A stretch of 12,722 nucleotides of DNA from CAG-791 sp045130475 (lineage in GTDB: Bacteria > Bacillota > Clostridia > Lachnospirales > Lachnospiraceae). The notes beneath the pieces were generated by a model. That model saw only the letters and a program-made list of their open reading frames with translations, was not told the origin of the DNA and searched no databases. Positions 7,623-12,722 of the stretch are shown piece by piece. The stretch is from the NCBI GenBank assembly GCA_045130475.1, contig JBGUPU010000031.1, positions 1 to 12,722 of the forward strand. The letters run 5' to 3'. How positions within the stretch are numbered: the stretch's first letter is position 1; each line of letters begins with the position of its first letter. A program made the position numbers and the translations under genes.

Positions 7623-8117
7623 TCATGTATTCAGGATCTTCGTCTCAAAGGCCTGAGGACTGACCTCCACTCCGGGGCTGTGCACAAGCCCCTCTTCGGT
7701 AAGCTGCTCACAGCCAGCAAAGGCCCAAGCATGAATTTTCTCCATCCCGGTTCCGCACACGACTCTTCGGAGATTTTTACATTCCTTGAAGGCGAAGGGG
7801 GGAATGATGCGAAGGCCATCGGGCAGTACGATCTCCTCGATCCCGCAGCGGGTAAAGGTATACCCCCAGAGTGTTTTCAAGTGTTCCGGCAGCCTAAGGT
7901 GCCTGAGGTTTTCACAGCCGTCAAAGACAAACTCCCCCAGGTCCGTCACTGTGTCCGGGATATGGATGGAGCGGATCTCGGAATGTCCGCGGAACACCTT
8001 GTCGTACACCATTGTGATCACCCGGTCCTCAGGAATCACCACATCCGGCTCATCGCCCTCATATCCCGTGACACAATACGTGCCGTCCTCCACTCTTTTA
8101 TAATAAAACTCCTGCAT
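7623..8117 (-). CDS. Small BspA-type leucine-rich repeat protein (LRR_5)
   Basis: This 164-residue protein consists almost wholly of BspA/Treponema-type leucine-rich repeats. Recognisable units are RSIHIPDTVTDLGEFVFDGC, LRHLRLPEHLKTLWGYTFTRC, IEEIVLPDGLRIIPPFAFKEC and a last one around GMEKIHAWAFAGC, with the repeated xxFxxC turn. The N-terminus (EFYYKRVEDGTYCVTGY) is the usual cap strand asking for a value-like sheet. There is no signal peptide, LPxTG anchor or membrane helix, so unlike many BspA-like surface proteins it should remain in the cytoplasm. AGGTGA just before ATG supports the start. The function is probably protein binding; no partner can be named. Confidence 0.88.
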   Translation of the reverse strand: MQEFYYKRVEDGTYCVTGYEGDEPDVVIPEDRVITMVYDKVFRGHSEIRSIHIPDTVTDLGEFVFDGCENLRHLRLPEHLKTLWGYTFTRCGIEEIVLPDGLRIIPPFAFKECKNLRRVVCGTGMEKIHAWAFAGCEQLTEEGLVHSPGVEVSPQAFETKILNT

Positions 8118-8211
8118 GATTCACCTGTATTATTTTCGACTGTATATTTACGGTGCTGATGTATCTTTATCATATCATAAACCATGTCGGAAATCGTCCT
8201 CCAAATCGATC

Positions 8212-8244
8212 CGATCAGGAGCGATCAGTATCAAAACCGATCAG
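8212..8244 (+). repeat. Three direct copies of CGATCAG
   Basis: CGATCAG occurs at 8212-8218, 8222-8228 and 8238-8244, with an ATCGAT just before the first. The cluster is 60-95 bases upstream of the thi promoter -35 box and about 95-130 bases upstream of the divergent repeat-protein gene. Tandem short repeats in such a place can be protein-binding sites, but no known box is recognised. The rest of 8118-8305 holds nothing further that I can support. Confidence 0.4.
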
Positions 8245-8305
8245 ATTCCGGCCTGAACCAGGCAGCAGACATCGGGAACAGACACACTGGGGACGGACTT
8301 GTGAC

Positions 8306-8334
8306 TTGACACCTGACAGGGAAGGTTTTACAAT
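8306..8334 (+). promoter_or_regulatory. Sigma-70 promoter of the thi operon
   Basis: A perfect TTGACA at 8306-8311 and TACAAT at 8329-8334 (5 of 6) are separated by exactly 17 bases. Transcription should start near 8341, a few bases before the TPP aptamer. This is the best promoter match in the window, and its position directly before a riboswitch supports it. Confidence 0.75.
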
Positions 8335-8342
8335 TCATTAAA

Positions 8343-8496
8343 GAGAAAGAAAAAGGGGAGCTGGCTTGCAGCCGGCTGAGAGTGGACTGTATCGTCCAGA
8401 CCCGGAACCTGATTTGGATAATGCCAACGTAGGGAAATAGCGTAAGATTCTTTTTTGCGGTATCTGTCGTTGGCGGGTACCGCATTTTTCTTTCTC
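8343..8496 (+). promoter_or_regulatory. TPP riboswitch (THI element) with terminator expression platform
   Basis: The aptamer core spans about 8355-8436. It shows GGGG, a P3 stem AGCTGGC/GCCGGCT, the pyrimidine-sensing CTGAGAG, a small variable hairpin TGGAC/GTCCA, and the pyrophosphate-sensing part ACCTGATTTGGATAATGCC followed by AACGTAGGGAA. The platform is readable. GCCAACGTAGG (8423-8433) can pair with 8463-8474 (TCTG, one bulged T, then CGTTGGC), giving an 11-pair antiterminator that invades the terminator at 8456-8484. With TPP bound, GCCAACG is held in the aptamer, the terminator forms and thiS is not reached. This is repression by transcription termination, as usual for TPP riboswitches in Bacillota. 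Confidence 0.95.
8456..8494 (+). terminator. Intrinsic terminator of the TPP riboswitch
   Basis: An 11-pair stem (8456-8466 with 8474-8484, two G-T wobbles; outer part TGCGGTA/TACCGCA) closes a 7-base loop TCGTTGG and is followed directly by tttttctttc. The loop and upper stem are the target of the aptamer-derived antiterminator. Confidence 0.85.
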
Positions 8497-8640
8497 CCGG
8501 CAGACCGGGGGCACCACTCTCTGCCGTCATTACAAACCAGGCGCTGACAGCATATATGAAAAGGGCTGACCGGGAATTATGTATTTTCTTCATATTCCTG
8601 CGGCCGCATTCACTGTCCGCGCACCAATATTGAATGATTC
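8497..8640 (+). other. Leader segment between two terminators, possible 25-codon ORF
   Basis: This stretch separates the riboswitch terminator from a second terminator. It contains an inverted repeat GGCAGA/TCTGCC (8499-8504, 8520-8525). There is also a short frame starting ATG at 8556 and stopping TGA at 8631-8633, eight bases before the second terminator stem, beginning MKRADRELC. It has no clear ribosome binding site. The placement resembles a leader peptide of an attenuator, but I cannot support translation. Confidence 0.25.
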
Positions 8641-8674
8641 AAAGGGACGCACGGGCAGATGTGCGTCCCTTTTT
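8641..8674 (+). terminator. Second intrinsic terminator upstream of thiS
   Basis: A 12-pair stem (8641-8652 with 8661-8672; core GGGACGCAC/GTGCGTCCC), loop GGGCAGAT, and five T's after the C's. It is a textbook terminator lying 54 bases before the thiS start and downstream of the riboswitch. No competing antiterminator was found by eye. Confidence 0.8.
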
Positions 8675-8728
8675 GCATATGTGTTTTTGTGAGAACACTT
8701 GACACCAGGAAAAGAAAGTGAGGTATCA

Positions 8729-8923
8729 ATGGTCACGATCAACGGAAAGCAGGAAGAGGCTGCCGGCATGACGATCCTTGCCTATCTGGAGCAGGCTGGT
8801 TATACCCCGGAGAGAGTCGTGGTGGAAAAAAATCTGGAGATCATCCCCCGCGAATCTCTGGACACCATCCTCCTCGAGGATGGCGACAGCGTGGAGATCC
8901 TCCGCTTTGTGGGAGGAGGCTGA
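8729..8923 (+). CDS. thiS: Sulfur carrier protein ThiS
   Basis: This 64-residue ubiquitin-like protein carries sulfur for thiazole synthesis as a C-terminal thiocarboxylate. It begins MVTINGKQEE, has TILAYLEQAGY and VVVEKNLEIIPRE in the middle, and ends DGDSVEILRFVGGG, the Gly-Gly end required for adenylation by ThiF and thiolation. A longer in-frame reading back to 8699 adds only leader-like residues; the ATG at 8729 follows GTGAGG and gives the normal ThiS length. It is first in the operon and separated by five bases from thiF, with the thiF ribosome site GGAGG lying in its last codons. Confidence 0.95.
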   Translation: MVTINGKQEEAAGMTILAYLEQAGYTPERVVVEKNLEIIPRESLDTILLEDGDSVEILRFVGGG

Positions 8924-8928
8924 TCCGG

Positions 8929-9615
8929 ATGCAGAAAGCAGAGAAGACACAGAAAGCAGAAAAACCGGAACTCAAAAAAAGCAGTCCCTCAATCACGAAG
9001 GAAGAGCTGGACCACGCTTTTGACGAGCGCTTCCCTTCCTGGATGAAGGAAAAGCTGCAGAAGGCTTCTGTCGCGGTCGCGGGACTTGGGGGCCTGGGAT
9101 CCAACATCGCGGTCAGCCTTGCCAGATCCGGTGTGGGACATCTCCTTCTCATTGATTTCGATGTGGTGGACGTCACAAACCTCAACCGGCAGATGTACAT
9201 GATCCCCCATCTGGGCATGCCCAAGACACAGGCGCTGCGTGAAATACTCGTGCAGATCAACCCCTGGCTGGATATACAGACACAGCAGATCAGGGTAACG
9301 GCAGAAAACGTCCGGGAACTCTTTGGCGGCTGGCCCATCGTGTGCGAGGCCTTTGACCGGCCGGACCAGAAAGCCATGCTGGTCGGCTCTCTCCTCTCAC
9401 AATGCCCCGACACCATCGTGGTCTCCGGTAACGGCATGGCTGGTCTGGGAGACGCAAACGACATCCGGACACAGCAGAAGCTCCGAAGGCTCTATGTCTG
9501 CGGGGACGATACCACGGAGAGCGCGCCGGGCGCAGGCCTCATGGCTCCCCGCGTCGCCATCTGCGCGGGACACCAGGCAAACAAAGTCCTGCAGCTGATC
9601 ATCGATGAGGGCTGA
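8929..9615 (+). CDS. thiF: ThiS adenylyltransferase ThiF
   Basis: A 228-residue E1-like enzyme that activates the ThiS C-terminus as an acyl-adenylate. The nucleotide-binding loop GLGGLGS follows the strand VAVA at residue 48 onward. IDFDVVDVTNLNRQMY carries the conserved Asp and the Asn-Arg-Gln of the active site, and GMPKTQAL carries the conserved Lys. The end has CGDDTTES and MAPRVAICAGHQANKV. No CxxC pairs are present, so it is the short form without the structural zinc site of ThiF/MoeB. The first 22 residues are a Lys/Glu/Gln-rich extension with an imperfect QKAEK repeat; homology begins at SITKEELDHAF. No other start codon fits. Confidence 0.94.
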   Translation: MQKAEKTQKAEKPELKKSSPSITKEELDHAFDERFPSWMKEKLQKASVAVAGLGGLGSNIAVSLARSGVGHLLLIDFDVVDVTNLNRQMYMIPHLGMPKTQALREILVQINPWLDIQTQQIRVTAENVRELFGGWPIVCEAFDRPDQKAMLVGSLLSQCPDTIVVSGNGMAGLGDANDIRTQQKLRRLYVCGDDTTESAPGAGLMAPRVAICAGHQANKVLQLIIDEG

Positions 9616-9634
9616 AACACTCCTTTATTATTTT

Positions 9635-9663
9635 TTGACAGCAGACCGTTTTTTCAGGATAAC
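9635..9663 (+). promoter_or_regulatory. Possible internal promoter before thiG
   Basis: In the 106-base gap between thiF and thiG, TTGACA (9635-9640) is followed after 17 bases by GATAAC (9658-9663, 4 of 6). Transcription would start near 9670, about 50 bases before thiG, which has its own ribosome site AAAGGCGG. If real, thiG-thiH-tenI could be partly expressed independently of the riboswitch. Confidence 0.4.
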
Positions 9664-9721
9664 GAAAACAAACTTCTTACAGATACGACTTACATTCACA
9701 TAAAGAAAGGCGGTATTAAAA

Positions 9722-10492
9722 ATGGCAGATACTCTCGTTCTGGGCGGACATGAATTTCAGAGCCGTTTCATCCTCGGCTCCGGCAAATACAACCTGAAGC
9801 TGATCAAGGCGGCAGTCGAGCAGGGCGGCGCACAGATCATCACCCTGGCACTTCGCAGGGCCAACACCCAGGAAAAGGAAAATATCCTGGACTTTATCCC
9901 GGAGGGCGTCACGCTCCTGCCCAACACCTCCGGTGCCCGCAACGCCGAAGAGGCCATCCGCATCGCCCGTCTCTCACGCGCCATGGGCTGCGGGGATTTC
10001 GTCAAGGTCGAGATCATGCATGACGCAAAATATCTCTTCCCAGACAACTATGAGACCATCAAGGCGACGGAAGTCCTGGCCAAGGAAGGCTTCATTGTAC
10101 TTCCCTATATGAATCCCGACCTCAATGTTGCCCGCGACCTGCAGAATGCCGGCGCAGCAGCTGTCATGCCCCTGGCGGCCCCGATCGGAAGCAACAAGGG
10201 ACTTGCCACCAAGGCCATGATCCAGGTCCTGATCGATGAGATCGACCTTCCTATCATCGTGGATGCCGGCATAGGTAAGCCCTCCCAGGCCTGCGAGGCC
10301 ATGGAAATGGGCGCCGCAGCCATCATGGCTAACACAGCTATCGCCACCGCAGGCGATGTTCCCGCTATGGCAGAAGCTTTCCGTCTTGCCATCGAGGCAG
10401 GGCGCAAGGCTTATCTGACCGGCATGGGACGCGTTCTTGCCCGCGGAGGCAGTGCTTCCGATCCGCTCACAGGCTTCCTTGGCAGCCGCTGA
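9722..10492 (+). CDS. thiG: Thiazole synthase ThiG
   Basis: A 256-residue TIM-barrel enzyme that condenses 1-deoxy-D-xylulose 5-phosphate, ThiS thiocarboxylate and dehydroglycine to the thiazole phosphate carboxylate. Length and blocks are normal: FILGSGKY, ITLALRRAN (barrel strand), LLPNTSGARNAEEA, and DFVKVEI with Lys95, which by family position forms the imine with the substrate. Then come VMPLAAPIGSNKGL, IIVDAGIGKPSQA and IMANTAIATAGDVPAMAEAF, the last two forming the phosphate-binding side. It starts after AAAGGCGG and lies between thiF and thiH, its functional partners. Nothing is truncated. Confidence 0.97.
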   Translation: MADTLVLGGHEFQSRFILGSGKYNLKLIKAAVEQGGAQIITLALRRANTQEKENILDFIPEGVTLLPNTSGARNAEEAIRIARLSRAMGCGDFVKVEIMHDAKYLFPDNYETIKATEVLAKEGFIVLPYMNPDLNVARDLQNAGAAAVMPLAAPIGSNKGLATKAMIQVLIDEIDLPIIVDAGIGKPSQACEAMEMGAAAIMANTAIATAGDVPAMAEAFRLAIEAGRKAYLTGMGRVLARGGSASDPLTGFLGSR

Positions 10493-10520
10493 TCCTGAAC
10501 TGTTCACAGGTTTTTAAAAA

Positions 10521-10586
10521 GCGCACATTACATACGTGTACCTATGAGGTACTTACATATTCCGTAAGTTTTGTAAATGAATGCGC
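10521..10586 (+). repeat. Structured spacer between thiG and thiH
   Basis: The 120-base spacer has two adjacent small hairpins, GTACC/GGTAC (10538-10542, 10548-10552) and ACTTAC/GTAAGT (10551-10556, 10564-10569). They are enclosed by GCGCA (10521-10525) and TGCGC (10582-10586), with partly complementary CATTACA and TGTAAATG next to those. It may be an mRNA processing or stability element; it lacks a T run, so it is not a terminator. Confidence 0.35.
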
Positions 10587-10612
10587 ATAAATATCAGCAG
10601 AGGTAAAACACC

Positions 10613-11965
10613 ATGAATGAAGAAAACCAGGTCTATTTTGTGGACAGTGACACACTGCCCGCCGAAGTACTTGCCAGAAAGCATCGTCTTGAGCAGGATC
10701 CGTCTTTCCGCACAGACCATATGAAATACATGCCGGGAATGGAGATCATCGATTCTGATATCAAAGATAAGGTCCTTGCCCTGATGGAGGACTACGACCC
10801 TTCTGTTTACACAGCAAAAGAAGTCATGCGCGCCCTGAGTAACGAAAGCTGCTCCATTGAGGATTTCAAGGCACTGCTCTCCCCCGCTGCCGCCCCCTTT
10901 CTGGAGCAGATGGCGCGCAAAGCCGAGCTGCTGACCAAAAACCACTTCGGCAACACCGTGTATATATTTACACCCATTTATATTGCCAATTACTGCCAGA
11001 ATTACTGCGTCTACTGCGGTTTCAACTGCTACAACAAGATCCGCCGCAAGAAGCTCTCCTTCGAGGAAATCGAGCACGAGATGAAGGTCATTGCCGAGAC
11101 CGGCATGGAGGAGATCCTCATCCTGACCGGCGAGAGCCGCAAATATTCCGACATCGAATATATCGGCGAGGCAGTCAAGATCGCGCGCAAATATTTCCGC
11201 AACATCGGAATCGAGATCTATCCGGTGAATGTTGATGAGTACAAATACCTGCACGAGTGCGGCGTCGACTACGTGACTGTCTTCCAGGAGACCTATGACA
11301 CAGACAAATACGAGACACTCCATCTGCTGGGCCACAAACGTGTATGGCCTTACAGATTTGACGCCCAGGAACGAGCCCTGATGGGCGGTATGCGCGGCGT
11401 GGCCTTCTCTGCCCTGCTGGGGCTTGCCGATTACCGCAAGGACGCTCTTGCAACCGGTCTCCACGCTTATTTCATGAACCGAAAATATCCTCACGCGGAA
11501 ATCTCACTCAGCTGCCCCCGCCTCCGTCCTATCGTCAACAACGACAAGATCAATCCCAGGGACGTCGGCGAGCGTCAGCTCTGCCAGGTGCTCTGCGCCT
11601 ATCGTATTTTCCTTCCTTTTGCCGGCATCACAGTATCCAGCCGCGAGAGCGCCGCTTTCCGCAACGGCATCGCCAAAATATGCGCGACCAAGGTCTCCGC
11701 AGGTGTCTCCACCGGTATCGGCGACCACGAGGAAAAATACGATAAACAGCGTGAAGAAGGTACCTTCGAGGCACAGTCCGAATCCGCAAACCACCATGTG
11801 GATTTTGAAGATCCGTCCGCAGACGGCATGGCGGCCGATCCCGCCTCCGAAGAAGTCGGCGACGAGCAGTTTGAGATCAGTGACAGCCGTTCCTTTGCCC
11901 GCATGTATGAAGATATGGAGCAGGGCGGCCTGCAGCCCGTTCTCAACGATTACATCTATGTTTAA
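10613..11965 (+). CDS. thiH: 2-iminoacetate synthase ThiH (radical SAM)
   Basis: A 450-residue radical-SAM tyrosine lyase producing dehydroglycine (2-iminoacetate) and p-cresol, the oxygen-independent route to the ThiG substrate. The 4Fe-4S motif is C128-x3-C132-x2-C135 in YCQNYCVYCGF. ILILTGESRK (168-177) is the SAM-binding GGE-like strand, VTVFQETYD is at 221-229, and GHKRVWPYRFDAQERALMGGMR and SLSCPRLRPI follow. The end DEQFEISDSRSF is typical. Two things make it longer than the E. coli enzyme: an N-terminal extension common in Clostridia, and an acidic insertion of roughly 35-40 residues at about 371-416, between SAGVSTGIG and DEQFEIS. The ribosome site is AGAGG before ATG. No ThiO gene is present, in keeping with an anaerobe. 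Confidence 0.96.
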   Translation: MNEENQVYFVDSDTLPAEVLARKHRLEQDPSFRTDHMKYMPGMEIIDSDIKDKVLALMEDYDPSVYTAKEVMRALSNESCSIEDFKALLSPAAAPFLEQMARKAELLTKNHFGNTVYIFTPIYIANYCQNYCVYCGFNCYNKIRRKKLSFEEIEHEMKVIAETGMEEILILTGESRKYSDIEYIGEAVKIARKYFRNIGIEIYPVNVDEYKYLHECGVDYVTVFQETYDTDKYETLHLLGHKRVWPYRFDAQERALMGGMRGVAFSALLGLADYRKDALATGLHAYFMNRKYPHAEISLSCPRLRPIVNNDKINPRDVGERQLCQVLCAYRIFLPFAGITVSSRESAAFRNGIAKICATKVSAGVSTGIGDHEEKYDKQREEGTFEAQSESANHHVDFEDPSADGMAADPASEEVGDEQFEISDSRSFARMYEDMEQGGLQPVLNDYIYV

Positions 11966-11977
11966 CTTGGGGCTAAA

Positions 11978-12010
11978 CATGGGGACGGTCCTTTTGTATC
12001 TGTCCCCATG
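11978..12010 (+). repeat. Hairpin GGGGACGG...GTCCCC between thiH and the TenI-like gene
   Basis: CATGGGGACGG (11978-11988) pairs with CTGTCCCCATG (12000-12010), with one wobble and an 11-base loop TCCTTTTGTAT. It begins 12 bases after the thiH stop. It has no T run after it, so it is more likely an mRNA processing element or a dispersed palindrome than a terminator. TGGGGACGG also occurs at 8288-8296 near the thi promoter. An ATG in its right arm (12008) could be mistaken for the next start. Confidence 0.6.
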
Positions 12011-12037
12011 CTCCACCCCCCTGAAAGGAAGCCTGCC

Positions 12038-12613
12038 ATGCATCCCTATGAAAATCTGATCGCCGTCACGGACCGCAGCCTGTGCAGCGGGGATTTCCTG
12101 GCACAGATTGAAAAAATCATCTCTCTTCATCCCCGTTCCCTGATCCTTCGCGAAAGGGATCTGTCGGATGAGGAATATCTCCTCCTGGCCCGGCAGGTGC
12201 AGGCTATCTGCGGAAAAGAAGCAGAAAATAAGGTTCCCTTTTTCGTCCACTCCAGGATAGAGATTGCCAGAGAAATCGGCTGCCCCAATCTCCACCTTCC
12301 CCTCCCCGCGCTTGCGGCACTGGGAGGGCGCCCCAAAAACTTTGCCTGCGTCAGCACCTCCTCCCACAGCATGGAGGACATGCAGCAGGCCGTCGCCCTG
12401 GGCGCGGACCGCATCATCCTGGGCACCATCTTTGAAACAGAATGCAAAAAAGGCCTCCGCGGAAGAGGCCTTTCCTTTGTAGAGGAAATCTGCGCCGCCT
12501 GCCCTGTCCCTGTCTACGCCATCGGCGGCATCAGGGAATCCAATATCGACGCCGTTATGGCCGCTGGCGCTGCCGGCGGCTGCATGATGTCCGGATTCAT
12601 GAAGAAGCAGTGA
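12038..12613 (+). CDS. tenI: TenI-like thiazole tautomerase (ThiE/TenI superfamily)
   Basis: A 191-residue TIM-barrel protein of the ThiE/TenI superfamily, last in the thi operon. Automatic annotation would probably call it thiamine phosphate synthase, but ThiE metal and pyrophosphate residues are not in place: FFVHSRIEIA replaces the ThiE Asn-Asp motif and NLHLPLPAL lacks the HxGQxD Asp. In contrast, SSHSMEDMQQAV and GTIFETECKKGLRGRG resemble the TenI blocks closely. TenI aromatises the ThiG product. From memory, B. subtilis TenI has GHVFETDCKKG with His122 catalytic; here Thr130 is at that place. IGGI (162-165) and SGF near the end are phosphate-binding loops. AAAGGA lies eight bases before the ATG at 12038; an upstream ATG (12008) has no such site and lies in a hairpin. 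Confidence 0.8.
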   Translation: MHPYENLIAVTDRSLCSGDFLAQIEKIISLHPRSLILRERDLSDEEYLLLARQVQAICGKEAENKVPFFVHSRIEIAREIGCPNLHLPLPALAALGGRPKNFACVSTSSHSMEDMQQAVALGADRIILGTIFETECKKGLRGRGLSFVEEICAACPVPVYAIGGIRESNIDAVMAAGAAGGCMMSGFMKKQ

Positions 12614-12663
12614 GCCAAGCGGACGCAGGAATGGACGTGCTCGCACGGACAGTCATGCGGACA

Positions 12664-12679
12664 TTTGGCGAGCGCCAAA
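12664..12679. repeat. Short perfect inverted repeat TTTGGC-GAGC-GCCAAA
   Basis: A 6-pair stem with a 4-base loop, preceded by a smaller dyad CGTGCTCGCACG near 12637-12648. Both lie between the tenI-like stop codon and the terminator at the window end. The run of compact dyads resembles a REP-like intergenic element, but only one copy is seen here. Confidence 0.4.
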
Positions 12680-12686
12680 CATGAGG

Positions 12687-12710
12687 AAAAAAGCGGGGCA
12701 GGGGCCCCGC
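12687..12710 (-). terminator. Reverse-strand intrinsic terminator at the window end
   Basis: GCGGGGC (12693-12699) and GCCCCGC (12704-12710) form a 7-pair GC stem with loop AGGG. Reading on the - strand, the stem is followed by six T's (12692-12687). It should stop a leftward gene lying beyond the window. In the + direction only a weak gattt follows, so it may also slow transcription leaving the thi operon. Confidence 0.65.
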
Positions 12711-12722
12711 GATTTCCGAATG

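Noticed and set aside
8231..8593. 120-codon reverse-strand frame across the TPP riboswitch
   Set aside because: It runs antisense through a conserved aptamer and terminator and has no recognisable domain.
8699..8727. TTGACA at 8699-8704 as a promoter for thiS
   Set aside because: At 17 bases the -10 would be GGTATC, inside the ribosome binding region; too poor to list as a feature.
8118..8728. CRISPR array or second riboswitch in the long intergenic region
   Set aside because: No regular repeat-spacer pattern, T-box, SAM or second CTGAGA element is visible.
10553..11494. 313-codon reverse-strand frame
   Set aside because: It is antisense to thiH, whose radical-SAM cysteines fix the coding strand.
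12008..12037. Earlier start for the TenI-like gene at ATG 12008
   Set aside because: This ATG is inside the right arm of a hairpin with no ribosome site; ATG 12038 has AAAGGA eight bases before it and fits the family start.
12038..12613. Naming the last gene thiE (thiamine phosphate synthase)
   Set aside because: The ThiE Asn-Asp and HxGQxD motifs are absent and the CKKG region matches TenI; kept as TenI-like with caution.
11504..12646. 380-codon reverse-strand frame
   Set aside because: It is antisense to thiH and the TenI-like gene, with composition expected of a shadow frame.

Overview
The window looks like chromosomal DNA of an anaerobic Bacillota bacterium of class Clostridia, most likely Lachnospiraceae-like. 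This rests on strong GGAGG-type ribosome binding sites, intrinsic terminators, the anaerobic ThiH branch of thiazole synthesis, a TPP riboswitch and the look of the encoded proteins. The genus cannot be read from sequence alone. No phage, transposase, CRISPR, rRNA or tRNA gene was found.

Layout. (1) 1-1400: a forward, apparently orphan sugar-type ABC substrate-binding lipoprotein with its own promoter and a long terminator hairpin. (2) 1548-2014: remains of an MFS transporter that has lost its middle, closed by a bidirectional terminator. (3) 2080-8117: six reverse-strand genes read right to left: a small BspA-type leucine-rich-repeat protein, a DUF1295 membrane protein, a two-domain protein joining a PD-(D/E)XK-like nuclease motif to a DUF2075/helicase-type P-loop ATPase, a small alpha/beta hydrolase, an M20 metallopeptidase overlapping it by 20 bases, and a GNAT acetyltransferase. 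Apart from the hydrolase-peptidase overlap the gaps are about 95-135 bases, so one operon is possible but unproven. (4) 8118-8728: a long control region with a good sigma-70 promoter, a TPP riboswitch with a readable antiterminator/terminator switch, and a second intrinsic terminator before the first gene. (5) 8729-12613: the thiazole operon thiS-thiF-thiG-thiH-tenI-like. (6) 12614-12722: inverted repeats and a reverse-facing terminator, presumably for a gene beyond the window.

How the genes work together. ThiF adenylates the C-terminal glycine of ThiS, which then receives sulfur; radical-SAM ThiH makes dehydroglycine from tyrosine; ThiG joins these with deoxyxylulose phosphate to give the thiazole phosphate. 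The last gene is of the ThiE/TenI fold but matches TenI (thiazole tautomerase) much better than ThiE. TPP binding to the leader should terminate transcription before thiS.

Best leads: the nuclease-like plus DUF2075 fusion protein (possible DNA-processing or defence enzyme), the layered thi leader (antiterminator, 5' end complementary to the terminator U-tract, then a second terminator), an acidic insertion in ThiH, and a TenI-like protein with Thr where the catalytic His of TenI is expected.
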